From assembly GCA_016929525.1 (NCBI GenBank), contig JAFGIP010000117.1, forward strand, positions 62,001 through 126,000: a stretch of DNA of 64,000 nt, read 5' to 3'. Under the pieces are notes generated by a model. The model had not been told where the DNA came from. It saw only the letters and a list, made by a program, of their open reading frames with translations, and ran no database searches. The stretch comes from Bacteroidales bacterium. GTDB lineage: Bacteria; Bacteroidota; Bacteroidia; Bacteroidales; UBA10428. A program made the position numbers and the translations under genes. Positions 1 through 9,996 of the stretch are shown in pieces. Each line of letters opens with the position of its first letter. Within the stretch, counting starts at the first letter, position 1.

Positions 1-1412
1 ATGTTATACTGGCTGTCCTCAAATATTGCCCAGACATTATTGTGAGAGATACTTTTTGGATTGTTTTCATCAGGAGTATAAACTTTAAATGACTTACTAT
101 TATTTTTAAGGAGGTTGAGTCCTTTTCCAAAAGTACCTGCCCACAAATCATTTTTACTATCTATGAGCAGATCAATTACGTTATTACCACTTATTGAACC
201 CGGAGTATCACTGTGCAGATAATATATAAATTCACCGGTTTCAGAAGATAATTTGCATAGTCCGCCGCCATCGGTACCCATCCATATATTATTATCGGGG
301 TCTTCAACAATGCAAAGTACAGAAGGATGCTTCAGACCCTGATTTACATTTTGTTTGATTATTGAGAAACGTTCACTGTTATGCCTGTAAAGGTTAATAC
401 CACCCTGGTTGGTGCCAATCCAGATGTTTCTGTTTTTATCAATAAGCAATGATAACAAAGCATTTGTACTTAGTGATTCTTCTATACAAAAATCAAATAA
501 ATGTTTGCGGTAACTGTAATCATCCAGATCAAGTATGGACAAGCCCTGACCATCATTTACAATCCACATTTTGTTGTTTTCATCAATCTGCATTTGTTTT
601 ACCGTACTTTTCCCGAAACTCCATAATTTTGGATTGTCTGATGGTAAAATGAATTTTTCCGAAAGTATATCAAAAGCGAATAAACCATTATCTTCGGTTC
701 CAATCCATAGTATATTGTTGAATACTATAAGTTCTTTGAAGTATGATGTAAACATTGGTTCACCTTTATATTCGGCTTTAAATAATGTAACCTTTCCGGT
801 CGTATCTAGTTTTGATAGCATATTCCTTTCATGCGTAAGCCAGATATTACCAAAATTGTCTTCAGTAATTCCCGAGACATGTCTTGATGGAACTGAATAA
901 TTATTGTCATTTGGAAAATAGGTAATATAATCTTTGGTTTCATTCTGATATTTGCTTACACCTCCACCTGCCGTTGCAATCCAGATATTTCCTTTGGTAT
1001 CGCAAATAATCTTGGTAACGGTATTATGTTTTAATGATGGTTGACCTTTGATATTTGCAGAATAATTTGTAAAGGTTCCTCTTGCCGGGTTATAAACGCT
1101 TACACCATTATCATTACTTCCAATCCAAAGATTTCCATCCCGATCTTCACACAGCGAGACAATTTTATTACTGCATATTGAATTGCTGTCTTTTGATAAC
1201 GAGAATGTTTTAAACTGGTATCCGTCATATCTGTTAATACCTCCGTAAGTCCCGAACCATATAAAACCCTTTGAGTCCTGAAAAATACAGTTTACTGTAT
1301 TGTTGGATAAACCATCTTCGGTAATAAAATGCAGAAATCTGATCTGCTTTTCATCTGAGGCACCAGAGATAAGTGTTATAGAAAGTAATATGAAAAAAGA
1401 AAATACCCGCAT
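1..1412 (-). CDS. Two-component sensor, propeller ectodomain (partial, 3' end off the window)
   Basis: Reading the minus strand from the ATG at 1412 gives about 470 open codons that run off the left edge, so only the N-terminal part is present. A short hydrophobic signal peptide is followed by many Reg_prop (two-component regulator propeller) repeats. The first contains EDGLSNNTVNCIFQDSKG followed by FIWFGTYGGINRYDG; later ones repeat the W(I/F)GT..GG pattern about every 45 residues. In this family the propeller lies in the periplasm and senses a ligand, often a glycan, ahead of a Y_Y_Y domain, a membrane helix and a histidine kinase. Whether this one continues into a hybrid kinase with an AraC output cannot be seen. 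It is divergent from, and similar in domain type to, the sensor at 1517, with only 104 bp between them. Confidence 0.85.
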   Translation of the reverse strand, partial: MRVFSFFILLSITLISGASDEKQIRFLHFITEDGLSNNTVNCIFQDSKGFIWFGTYGGINRYDGYQFKTFSLSKDSNSICSNKIVSLCEDRDGNLWIGSNDNGVSVYNPARGTFTNYSANIKGQPSLKHNTVTKIICDTKGNIWIATAGGGVSKYQNETKDYITYFPNDNNYSVPSRHVSGITEDNFGNIWLTHERNMLSKLDTTGKVTLFKAEYKGEPMFTSYFKELIVFNNILWIGTEDNGLFAFDILSEKFILPSDNPKLWSFGKSTVKQMQIDENNKMWIVNDGQGLSILDLDDYSYRKHLFDFCIEESLSTNALLSLLIDKNRNIWIGTNQGGINLYRHNSERFSIIKQNVNQGLKHPSVLCIVEDPDNNIWMGTDGGGLCKLSSETGEFIYYLHSDTPGSISGNNVIDLLIDSKNDLWAGTFGKGLNLLKNNSKSFKVYTPDENNPKSISHNNVWAIFEDSQYN

Positions 1413-1516
1413 CAGTTATCTTGATCTCTATTTAATACCCAAAATAGCACAATTCTTATATAAAATAATTAAAATGATTGCCATTTTTTAATAAATTAGA
1501 GTACAAAGCCTGCTCA

Positions 1517-4500
1517 ATGATCAGAAAGAATTATTTACTTGGTTTATTTTTATTTATATTCTTTAATATTTCCGGTTTATTTTCTCAAAGTCTGTCTTTT
1601 GAAAAAATATCGGGTGAAGATGGTTTGATCCATGAGCATATTCTCTCTATTTATAAAGACAGCCGGGGGTTTTTATGGATTGGCACATATGGTGGGATTG
1701 AGCGTTTTGATGGTTATGAGCACAGATGGTACAATTCTATTGTTGACAGAAAAACAGGTGTACAGAATCATACCTTCCATTGCATTTTCGAAGACAATAA
1801 AAATCAGCTCTGGTGTGGCACTCAGGGTGGTTTATATTATTATGATCTGCCGGCAGATACTTTTAAGATTTATCAACACAATCCTGAAGAACCTTTTAGC
1901 ATTTCAAACGATAATGTTCGATCTGTTGTACAGGATTCAGAAGGAATCTTATGGATTGGCACTTATGGCGGAGGGATAAATAAATTTATACCGGATTCGG
2001 GGAAGTTCTGTCATTATATGCACGACTCTCTTAATTCTAACAGTTTATCTTCGGATCTTATTAATATGTTATGCTTCGATAATAATGGTTTGCTGTGGAT
2101 AGCTACCGACGGGGGTGGACTGGTAAGTTTCAATACAAGAAGTGAGGAATTCGAAGTATATAAATCCAATGAAAAAAATAAACTGAAAAGTAATATTATA
2201 ACTTCAATTCGTGTTGATAAACAAAACAATCTTTGGCTTGGCACATGGGAGGGTGGATTAAGCTATCTGGACAGGGGTACCGGTAGTTTTACCACATATT
2301 TAAATGTTCCCGGTGATAAAAATTCTCTGAGCAATAATATAGTTCGGGCAATAAATATAGGAAGTGATGGATATCTGTGGCTGGCAACTTTTGGCGGTGG
2401 TTTGAATCGTTTTGATCCTGAAATGAAAGTATTTACAATATATCGGAACGATCCGTTTGATAACAACACTATTTCTTTCGATCAGATCTGGTCATTATAT
2501 GAAGATAATTGTGGAATTCTCTGGATAGGAACTTTTGGCGGTGGAATTAACAAATATGACAGGAACAAACATAAATTCAAACATTATAAGCAGCAGAGGA
2601 AATTATATGGCCTTCCTTCAAACAATATAACAGGTGTTTGCACAAGTAAGGATAATTCATTTTGGATTGCTACGGCTGATGGTGAGATTACAAAGTTCGA
2701 TTCACAGAAAAACCTTTTTCAATCTTGTCAGATTATAACAAGAGAGAATATCAATACCATATTATCAGTTTTTGAAGATTCCGCGGGGAAATTATGGGTA
2801 GCTTCAGATAATGGTATTCTTGTTTATAGTTGTGATAAACAATTTATTCATCATTATGTGAATCGTCCAAATGACAGAACTTCTATTTCAGAAAATTCAA
2901 TTCTGGATATATGTGAAGACAGTTTTGGTAACATGTGGTTCGCTTCCTGGAATGACGGAGTATATGTGCTGACTAAAGACCAGGTTAATAAACCTGCAGA
3001 AAAGGCACAGTTTATAAATTATCGTCATAATCCGGATGATTCGACCAGTCTTGCATGGAATATTGTATGGGTTGTATACTGCGGCAAACAGAATAATATA
3101 TGGTTAGGTACTGATAAAACTTTTGATAAGTTTAATCCGGAGACAAATAATTTTTCCCATTACGATATAAATATGGTTACAACAATCTGGGAAGAAAACA
3201 AGGAAAATTTGTGGTTAGGCACCTTTGGATTTGGATTATACTGCTTTAATAAAGAAACAGAGGCATCAACGGTATATACTCAGAATAATGGTATAACAAA
3301 CCTGGTTATACTGGGTGTTCTGGGAGGCAAGAACAATGACCTCTGGATGTCAACTGAAGGTGGTCTTTTTAAGTTTAATACCATGACGGGCAAGTCTGAA
3401 GCTTTTAATGCAACCGATGGTCTGCAGGGTAACAAATTTAATTATAATGCATACGCAGTAAATGCAAGGGGTGAAATGCTTTTTGGTGGAAATAATGGTA
3501 TAAACGTTTTCTATCCGGAATCTATTAAAAAAGACTCATCAGTACCGGAATTAGTATTTACAGATTTCAAACTTTTCAATCAGTCTGTTTCTTTGGAGAA
3601 GGCAAAAGGCAATAATTCATTATTAAAGGAGAATCTGATCCTTGTCGATACAATCTTTCTTAATCACAATCAAAGTTTTATTACAATAGAATTCGCAGCA
3701 TTGTGCTTTTCAGATGCAGAAGATGTTCGGTATAAATATCGCTTAGAAAGTTTTGATGCCGACTGGCACAGTGCAAATTCAGACAGGCGTGATGCAACAT
3801 ATACCAACCTTGATCCCGGATCGTATATATTTGAAGTTAAAGCGACAAATGGAGACGGAATATGGAACGACAGAATTAAAAGTTTGTATGTTATTGTTAA
3901 TCCTGCCTGGTACCAAACTATTTTATTTAAAATATTCATAATCGGAGTAATCGTTTATTTATTGTTTCTTCTTTACCGGATCCGAATTAAACAAATAAAG
4001 AATAGAAACATACAGCTGGAATCGATAATAACAAAGCGAACACATGAACTATCGAAAAAAAATAAATTGCTGCATGATCAGACAATTATATTAAATAAGA
4101 ATAATGCTGAACTGGAAGAAAGAAGGGCAATGGTGGAAAGGCAGTCGGATGAACTTCATTTAATAAACGAAGATCTTAAAAAAGCAAACGCAACGAAAGA
4201 TAAATTCTTTTCAATTATAGCTCACGATTTAAAGAACCCTTTTAACAGCTTGCTTGGTTTTATTGATCTGCTGAAGATTAATCACGATGAATGGGATAGT
4301 GAAAAAAGAAGCAAGATTATAGATGTTTTGGAAACATCAGCAAGGAACATTTATAACCTTCTTGAAAATTTACTGGTTTGGTCCAGGTCCCAGACAAACA
4401 GGATGAATTTTAATCCGAAATATTATCCGGTAATAGATTCTGTAAACTGCTGTCTGGAATTGTTAAAGGAGAACTATATAATAAAAGATCAGACAGTTAT

Positions 4501-4873
4501 TAATGAAATTTCTGAAGATACCGAGGTTTATGCAGATAAAGATATGATAGATACAGTAGTCAGGAACCTTATCAGCAATGCAATTAAATACACTCCGGTT
4601 AAAGGAATTATTCGGATATACAGTGAAACATCCGGTAATGAATTTAACCTCAAAGTCAAAGATTCCGGTTCCGGAATTCCGGAAGATATCAGTTCTGAAA
4701 TTTTTAAGATTGGAGAATCAGTAACAACAGTTGGCACACAAGGTGAAACCGGGAGCGGGTTAGGATTAATAATATGTAAAGAATTCATAGGATTAAATAA
4801 TGGGCGGATTGATTTTACCACAAAAAAAGATTCCGGTACTATCTTTACCCTGACTTTTCCTAAATTCAGATAA
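1517..4873 (+). CDS. Propeller-domain sensor histidine kinase
   Basis: A 1118-residue membrane sensor kinase. I place the start at the ATG at 1517, because a signal peptide (LLGLFLFIFFNISGLFS) follows directly; the upstream ATG at 1478 would add 13 residues ahead of it. About 14 Reg_prop repeats (WIGT.GGGI style) fill residues 30-680, then a Y_Y_Y domain, one transmembrane helix (about 802-823), a coiled coil, and a HisKA domain with SIIAHDLKNPF (phospho-accepting His about 903). The HATPase_c domain has an N box (NLISNAIKYT) and G boxes (DSGSGIP, GSGLGL). The protein ends there, with no receiver or AraC domain, so it is a classical kinase rather than the hybrid common in Bacteroidota. No response regulator is adjacent. 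The ligand is unknown; glycan sensing is a guess from family precedent. Confidence 0.9.
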   Translation: MIRKNYLLGLFLFIFFNISGLFSQSLSFEKISGEDGLIHEHILSIYKDSRGFLWIGTYGGIERFDGYEHRWYNSIVDRKTGVQNHTFHCIFEDNKNQLWCGTQGGLYYYDLPADTFKIYQHNPEEPFSISNDNVRSVVQDSEGILWIGTYGGGINKFIPDSGKFCHYMHDSLNSNSLSSDLINMLCFDNNGLLWIATDGGGLVSFNTRSEEFEVYKSNEKNKLKSNIITSIRVDKQNNLWLGTWEGGLSYLDRGTGSFTTYLNVPGDKNSLSNNIVRAINIGSDGYLWLATFGGGLNRFDPEMKVFTIYRNDPFDNNTISFDQIWSLYEDNCGILWIGTFGGGINKYDRNKHKFKHYKQQRKLYGLPSNNITGVCTSKDNSFWIATADGEITKFDSQKNLFQSCQIITRENINTILSVFEDSAGKLWVASDNGILVYSCDKQFIHHYVNRPNDRTSISENSILDICEDSFGNMWFASWNDGVYVLTKDQVNKPAEKAQFINYRHNPDDSTSLAWNIVWVVYCGKQNNIWLGTDKTFDKFNPETNNFSHYDINMVTTIWEENKENLWLGTFGFGLYCFNKETEASTVYTQNNGITNLVILGVLGGKNNDLWMSTEGGLFKFNTMTGKSEAFNATDGLQGNKFNYNAYAVNARGEMLFGGNNGINVFYPESIKKDSSVPELVFTDFKLFNQSVSLEKAKGNNSLLKENLILVDTIFLNHNQSFITIEFAALCFSDAEDVRYKYRLESFDADWHSANSDRRDATYTNLDPGSYIFEVKATNGDGIWNDRIKSLYVIVNPAWYQTILFKIFIIGVIVYLLFLLYRIRIKQIKNRNIQLESIITKRTHELSKKNKLLHDQTIILNKNNAELEERRAMVERQSDELHLINEDLKKANATKDKFFSIIAHDLKNPFNSLLGFIDLLKINHDEWDSEKRSKIIDVLETSARNIYNLLENLLVWSRSQTNRMNFNPKYYPVIDSVNCCLELLKENYIIKDQTVINEISEDTEVYADKDMIDTVVRNLISNAIKYTPVKGIIRIYSETSGNEFNLKVKDSGSGIPEDISSEIFKIGESVTTVGTQGETGSGLGLIICKEFIGLNNGRIDFTTKKDSGTIFTLTFPKFR

Positions 4874-4874
4874 T

Positions 4875-4898
4875 ACTTTTTAATAAAAAAAGTTTTTT
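4875..4898 (+). terminator. Possible weak terminator after the sensor kinase
   Basis: Two bases past the stop codon, ACTTTTT (4875-4881) pairs with AAAAAGT (4887-4893) around a 5-nt loop, followed by a short T run. The stem is almost pure A/T, so this is a weak candidate that could arise by chance in this A+T-rich spacer. Confidence 0.3.
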
Positions 4899-5310
4899 CA
4901 TTTACATCCTTTTTAAAAGAATCGGCAGACATCAAACTTATTTTATGCAGCGAATACCTTGTATCAGTGTCTATAACATCTGTATCATTGTAAATATCCT
5001 TTCCCGAAATAACAGATTTGATTTAAACCAAAGGTGATTTTATTTAATAAACCTTTAGCTTTTAAATGAATTTGACTGAACAAAAAGATTTATTTAATGT
5101 TTTAAATAGGAAAGTTATTCAAAATAAAAGGTTCTTTTTTTATTGCATTGCAGGATAATTCATAAGTACTGAAATGTGAAAATATCTTCATTATTTTTTG
5201 AAAAAAAACTGCAAAAAAATGATAAAACAAATTTATGATTTATTCATATTCAGCTAATGATAGAATAACATTAATTGGTCAACTTTAAATGACTGTTTGT
5301 CAATCATTGC
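4899..5310. other. Gene-free spacer before the sugar transferase
   Basis: Apart from the promoter described next, I see no convincing gene in this A+T-rich stretch. Two tiny open frames (30 codons from about 5065; 18 codons from about 5374) lack recognisable features and look like chance. No tRNA-like or riboswitch-like structure is evident by eye. Confidence 0.5.
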
Positions 5311-5341
5311 TTGTAGTTGTATAATAAGAGCTATACTTTTG
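5311..5341 (+). promoter_or_regulatory. Bacteroidota-type promoter of the sugar transferase gene
   Basis: TTG at 5311-5313, a 20-nt spacer, then TACTTTTG at 5334-5341. This matches the Bacteroidota primary-sigma pattern (TTG, 19-21 nt, TAnnTTTG) exactly. Transcription would begin near 5348, leaving a leader of about 107 nt before the ATG at 5456. The exact fit in both elements makes this one of the two best promoters in the window. Confidence 0.7.
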
Positions 5342-5455
5342 AAGACAATTTTAGAGAGAGAAAGTGCCGGTTAAATGCAACAAAACAACCTGATTAATAT
5401 TGAAAATGTAGAGTTTAATAATAATACCTAATCCACCACAATCAACCGTTATCCG

Positions 5456-6616
5456 ATGAACAGTTATATGCATTATGTACATAATTTGCCTGCAGAAGAA
5501 AACACAGGATTTTTTTGGACAGGAAATAAAAAAAAGTCAGAAAAGGACTACAGGGAACAACTGGAAAGCTTCAACGATCTTCAGAGAGCTCTGCATGGTT
5601 ATGCAGGTCCTGAAGTGTACCATTATGTTTTAGAACACCTTGATCTTGAAAAAAACTTCAAACACATCATTTTCTCGACGCCTTATAAGTCGTATGTAAA
5701 AAATGTCGATTTTAGCAATGTAAGGGCAATTATCAATTTTAAACTAATTAACAAGATTAAAAAGATCAATGAGCATTTTCGTTCGGTAAATACACTCTTA
5801 CCCGATGCCGGAATTTATATTGGCAGACTGGAAACTTATTGGGAAAGGAAAATCAGATTCTGTAATTATTTTGGCAACAGGCTTGGGAAAATATTTTGGC
5901 TGGTTGATTTTATCTTAAGCCGGATTATCCCAAAACTACGTCCGCTGAATAAATTATATCCACTCTTACTTTGGAATAAAGGGCACGTTATTTCGCAGGC
6001 AGAAATTCTCGGAAGACTTGTATATAATGGTTTTGATATTATTGATTATAAAGTAATGGATGGGTTGTTATATTTTGCAGCTATTAAAACAAAAGCACCC
6101 AAAAAAGATCCAAATCCTTCTTACCATCCGATTATTACATTAAACAGAGTCGGGAAGCATGGGAAAATGATAAAGGTTTATAAATTAAGAACAATGCATC
6201 CGTATTCGGAATATTTACAAGACTTTGTAATAAAGCTAAACGGGTACAATAAAGTTGGCAAACCGGCTAACGATTTTAGGGTTGCCCGTTGGGGTAAAGT
6301 TATCAGAAAACTATGGATTGATGAAATTCCGCAGATTCTGAATGTATTGAAGGGAGACATGAAAATAGTTGGAATTCGTCCAATAAGCAGGGTTCGTTAT
6401 AATGAATTTCCGGAGGATTTAAGAATTGAGAGAATTAAGTATAAACCCGGTTGCATTCCACCTTATGTTGCTTTGAATATGCCTGATGATAAAGGGAACA
6501 TTGAAGCAGAAAGAGTTTATTTAAGGGATAAAGCAAGGCATCCGTATTTAACCGATATCATATACCTGTGCAGGGCAGTTTATAATATTGCGACCAATAA
6601 AATAAGAAGTTCCTGA
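5456..6616 (+). CDS. Priming sugar transferase (bacterial sugar-transferase family)
   Basis: A 386-residue enzyme predicted to start EPS repeat-unit synthesis by moving a sugar phosphate onto undecaprenyl phosphate at the inner membrane. The C-terminal half carries the family signature: VGKHGKMIKVYKLRTMHPYS (about 232-251), a DFRVARWGK segment, WIDEIPQILNVLKGDMKIVG (about 287-306) with the conserved DE, and PGCIPPYVAL. The N-terminal 200 residues are unusual. The hydrophobic re-entrant helix that normally sits just before the catalytic part is not obvious; instead there is a mostly soluble domain with a weak hydrophobic patch (FWLVDFILSRIIP). Family members of this form appear in other Bacteroidota. 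It is divergent from the rest of the EPS genes and has its own promoter. Sugar specificity cannot be told. Confidence 0.85.
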   Translation: MNSYMHYVHNLPAEENTGFFWTGNKKKSEKDYREQLESFNDLQRALHGYAGPEVYHYVLEHLDLEKNFKHIIFSTPYKSYVKNVDFSNVRAIINFKLINKIKKINEHFRSVNTLLPDAGIYIGRLETYWERKIRFCNYFGNRLGKIFWLVDFILSRIIPKLRPLNKLYPLLLWNKGHVISQAEILGRLVYNGFDIIDYKVMDGLLYFAAIKTKAPKKDPNPSYHPIITLNRVGKHGKMIKVYKLRTMHPYSEYLQDFVIKLNGYNKVGKPANDFRVARWGKVIRKLWIDEIPQILNVLKGDMKIVGIRPISRVRYNEFPEDLRIERIKYKPGCIPPYVALNMPDDKGNIEAERVYLRDKARHPYLTDIIYLCRAVYNIATNKIRSS

Positions 6617-6649
6617 TAATTTTAAGGGATCATAATACTCAGGGGATAA

Positions 6650-8422
6650 CTAGCAATACCAATAATTTATCAATAGTACTGTGATAATACCTACTATCAG
6701 GTTTATGAATATTCCTGTGCGCAGGTAATCAGAAAATTTATATCCGCCGGGGCCATAGACCATTAAATTTGTTTGATAACCTATCGGAGTTGAAAAAGAA
6801 GATGAAGCAGCTATCGCTATTGTAATCATAAATGCATGAATAGGAATATCAGGTACCTTTTGACTGAATATGTATGCTATCGGAAATACCATTGCAGCAG
6901 CTGCATTATTAGTTATAAACTCTGAGTAAATATTGGTAATAAGAAATAAACCGATCAGTATACCAATTATTCCATAAGGTTCGAAAATATTAAAAAGGAG
7001 ATCAGCACTTTTATCTGCTAATCCCGAATTTAGTATTGCCTTTCCAATTCCAAGTGCTGATACTATAACCAGTAACACATTAAAATCTATTGACTTTCTG
7101 GCTTCTTCAAAACTAATAGTTTTGGTAAGTAAGAAGATTCCCGCAGCAATTATTGCCGCTATCAGCATTGAATCAATTAATCCTTTAGCAACAGCTACAA
7201 TCATTGCTATTAATATTATGATAGCAAGATTGCTTTTTATTTTTGGCTTTGAAAAAGAATGAACACTTGCTGTAACCAGGGAAAAATCTGTTGAGTGATA
7301 CCACCTGGTCTCGAAATCTTTTTTTGCCAGAATAAATAATGTGTCGTTGGGTTGAAGAACGATATCGCCGACTTTTTTATTAATCCTGTGTCCATTCCTG
7401 TGTATAGCTAAAATTACAGCATGGTATTTTGTTCTGAATCCGCTATCTCTTACATTGACGCCAACCAACGGTGAAGAATTTGATATTACCGCTTCATAAG
7501 TTTTGTAAATATCCGAATCAATAGAGTTCAGATTGAATTCAAGGTCTTTAACAATACGTAACCCCGGTGTTTTTACAAGTTCAAAAATCGTAGATGGTAA
7601 TCCGGTAAAGAACAACCTGTCATCTTTTATAAGTTTTTCATACGGAGGGACTGATACTATTTCTTTACCATCCCTGACAATCTGAAAAAGATACAATCCC
7701 TTTAAATGTCTTAAGTTAGCCTGTTCAATAGTCTTACCAATAAAAGGATAGGCATCCTCAATTTTTACTTCAACAACAAATTCTCTTATCTCATCACCCA
7801 TTTCAATAATTGCTCCTTTTCTTACCGGTAATAATTTTTTCCCAATAAGAGAGAAGTACAATGTAATAATGATAACTATCGGTAATCCTATTTTACCAAG
7901 TTCAAAGAATGACAACCCCGGCAGATCATTTTCCAGTAACAATCCATGCACAACAAGATTGGTGCTGCTGCCTATAAGAGTGCACATACCTCCGATTATG
8001 GCAGCGTATGATAGTGGAATTAAAACTTTTGATATAGGAAATCCATACTGATTCGACCATTTTTTAAGCGAAGGGATTAATGATGCCACAACCGGGGTAT
8101 TATTTAAGAAAGCCGACAGTAATGAGACAGGAAGCATAAGTCTGAAATAAAAACTCTTATCCGGTCTGCCTTTTAAAAGTTTAGTTATGTAATACCCAAA
8201 TGTATAAGATCCTTGCAGGGTACTTGCGACGATATACAGCACAGCAACGGTTAACATGCCATGATTTGAGAATCCCAGGAAAATTTCATTGATCGAAATA
8301 ATTCCCCCGAAATAGAACATTAAAAGTGCCCCAAACATGATGACAGAAGGTTTGTACAATTCAAGGGCCAGGAGAATTGTCATTACCAGAATAATAGTCA
8401 GTGAATAATAGATTTCAAACAC
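6650..8422 (-). CDS. SLC13-family (DASS/CitM-like) permease with TrkA-C domains
   Basis: A 590-residue inner-membrane transporter for an anion or dicarboxylate such as sulfate, probably Na+-coupled. Two clusters of membrane helices flank two cytosolic TrkA-C (RCK_C) domains (about 215-290 and 318-385), the arrangement of large SLC13 proteins. The paired signature loops are visible: SAFLNNTPVVASLIP with GCTLIGSSTN-type GGMCTLIGSSTNLVVHG in the first half, and FITNNAAAAMVFPIA with SSFSTPIGYQTNLMVYGPGG in the second. The start appears to be GTG (8422); no in-frame ATG precedes it before a stop. It lies 76 bp downstream of the acyl ligase on the same strand. Given two sulfotransferases in this locus, sulfate uptake is an attractive but unproven role. 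Confidence 0.85.
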   Translation of the reverse strand: MFEIYYSLTIILVMTILLALELYKPSVIMFGALLMFYFGGIISINEIFLGFSNHGMLTVAVLYIVASTLQGSYTFGYYITKLLKGRPDKSFYFRLMLPVSLLSAFLNNTPVVASLIPSLKKWSNQYGFPISKVLIPLSYAAIIGGMCTLIGSSTNLVVHGLLLENDLPGLSFFELGKIGLPIVIIITLYFSLIGKKLLPVRKGAIIEMGDEIREFVVEVKIEDAYPFIGKTIEQANLRHLKGLYLFQIVRDGKEIVSVPPYEKLIKDDRLFFTGLPSTIFELVKTPGLRIVKDLEFNLNSIDSDIYKTYEAVISNSSPLVGVNVRDSGFRTKYHAVILAIHRNGHRINKKVGDIVLQPNDTLFILAKKDFETRWYHSTDFSLVTASVHSFSKPKIKSNLAIIILIAMIVAVAKGLIDSMLIAAIIAAGIFLLTKTISFEEARKSIDFNVLLVIVSALGIGKAILNSGLADKSADLLFNIFEPYGIIGILIGLFLITNIYSEFITNNAAAAMVFPIAYIFSQKVPDIPIHAFMITIAIAASSSFSTPIGYQTNLMVYGPGGYKFSDYLRTGIFINLIVGIITVLLINYWYC

Positions 8423-8498
8423 GTTTAGTGCAAATAGTTAATATTGTTATAATATTAAAGATTCCTGCTCACAAATAAAAATTACGCTCTACGAAGTA

Positions 8499-9962
8499 CT
8501 ATTGGGAGGCCTTGACTTTTTTCCCGGTGGAAGCAATATTTAACCTGTCAATTAATTCAATTTTCTGGGGTACTTTATATGCAGCAAGCATTTTACCGCA
8601 ATAATTTCGAATATAATCTTCTGTAATCTTTTCAATGTTTTTCCTGTCAATAACGACCGATGCTTTAATTGCTTCACCAAGTATATCATCGTCGAACGCA
8701 CTAATGGTACAATCAATCACTTCCGGGATGGATACAATTACTTCTTCAATCTCTTTTGGGCTGATTCTTTTACCTCCTACCTTTATTATTTCCTTCTTTC
8801 TCGATTTGAGAAAGATAAAATCATCATCATCTATGGTAGCCAGATCCCCGGTATGCAGCCATCCGTTTCGTAAGGTCTTGCTGTTTGATTCATCATCGTT
8901 AAGGTATCCAAGCATTATATTATCACCTTTTGCAATTATTTCTCCCAGTTCACCGGGTTGTATCTCGTTATCGTTTTCATCAACTACTTTTAATTCCACA
9001 CCGGGTATTCCTTTTCCAATAGAGCCAAGTTTGCTATCCAGTAATTCTACCGGGAGATAAGATAGTCGTGCAGTAGCCTCAGTTTGCCCGTACATTACAA
9101 TGAATTGCACGTCAGGCTGTGCTTCAACAAACTCTTTAATAAACACGTTGTGCAACTTTCCGCCTGCCTGTGTTACATACCTTAATTTCGGAAAGCGTGT
9201 TGTTTTAAATGAGTCTGATTTACGCAACAGGATCTGAAAATGACTTGGTACACCTGCAAATCCTGTACAGTTATAATTTTTGATATCATTTAAGACTGAA
9301 CCGAGAAAGATAAATGTATTATTTAATACCGCAGATCCCCCAACTTTAAGATGGGTATGCAGTAATGACAATCCGTAACAATAGTAAAACGGCAGAACAA
9401 TTTCGATGATATCATCCTGCGTTAACTTTAAATAATCAATAATTGAATCGGTATTGGCAATGATATTCCTGTGACTGATCATTACACCTTTCGGAATTCC
9501 GGTTGAACCGGAAGTAAAAATAATTTCCGCACAATTATTCTCATTAAACTTATTGTATGGTTGCAGAATTTTATTCGATGAAATCATTTCAGGAAGGTGT
9601 TGCCCGGTAAAAATCTGATAATTATCGAGGTTAAGCCTGTTTAAAATTTTTTCCTGTATAAAAATGTATTTTGAATTGCATTCACCTGATATGTAATCAA
9701 AGTTACTTTGCTCTATATCCGGATTCAGGGGCACACAGATTCTGCCTGATTTTAAAATAGCGAGATACGTTATCAGAAAAAATACAGAATTCTGACTAAC
9801 AATTATAATCTTTTCGTCTTCCGGAAGATTCTGACTTATATATCCGGCCAGCTTACCGGCATTCTGATAAAGATCTTTGTAACTTACTTTTTCTTTCGGA
9901 CCTATAATAAAATCCTTTTCAAGACTCTTTGTAGTTTCAAAGAAATAGTCAAAAACATTCAT
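8499..9962 (-). CDS. AMP-forming acyl/aminoacyl ligase (ANL superfamily)
   Basis: A 487-residue adenylating enzyme that would activate a carboxylic acid with ATP and pass it to a thiol: CoA or, given the context, the carrier protein encoded at 13006. Core motifs are intact: IIFTSGSTGIPKGV (147-160, A3), YGQTEA (A5), GWLHTGDLA (A7), a hinge KKEIIKVGGKRISPKEIE (A8), and a C-terminal STGKKVK with the catalytic lysine. It is somewhat shorter than typical acyl-CoA synthetases (500-560) but complete. It is the last gene of the ACP, AsnB-like, NadE-like, ligase run (34-bp gap to the NadE-like gene). Very similar ligases accompany ACP and AsnB homologues in XrtA/PEP-CTERM EPS loci; no exosortase is visible here. 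The substrate is unknown. Confidence 0.85.
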   Translation of the reverse strand: MNVFDYFFETTKSLEKDFIIGPKEKVSYKDLYQNAGKLAGYISQNLPEDEKIIIVSQNSVFFLITYLAILKSGRICVPLNPDIEQSNFDYISGECNSKYIFIQEKILNRLNLDNYQIFTGQHLPEMISSNKILQPYNKFNENNCAEIIFTSGSTGIPKGVMISHRNIIANTDSIIDYLKLTQDDIIEIVLPFYYCYGLSLLHTHLKVGGSAVLNNTFIFLGSVLNDIKNYNCTGFAGVPSHFQILLRKSDSFKTTRFPKLRYVTQAGGKLHNVFIKEFVEAQPDVQFIVMYGQTEATARLSYLPVELLDSKLGSIGKGIPGVELKVVDENDNEIQPGELGEIIAKGDNIMLGYLNDDESNSKTLRNGWLHTGDLATIDDDDFIFLKSRKKEIIKVGGKRISPKEIEEVIVSIPEVIDCTISAFDDDILGEAIKASVVIDRKNIEKITEDYIRNYCGKMLAAYKVPQKIELIDRLNIASTGKKVKASQ

Positions 9963-9996
9963 CAGTTGGCAGGATTTAGGTAATAACAGTTACGAT

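Noticed and set aside
268..900. Plus-strand frames at 449-652 and 571-900
   Set aside because: They lie antisense to the propeller repeats of the left sensor, whose minus-strand frame is continuous and motif-rich.
4528..4935. Minus-strand 135-residue frame over the end of the sensor kinase
   Set aside because: It is antisense to conserved HATPase codons and has no recognisable domain.
5065..5430. Two tiny open frames (30 and 18 codons) upstream of the sugar transferase
   Set aside because: No leader-like or structured features, no conservation evidence, and they are of a length expected by chance.
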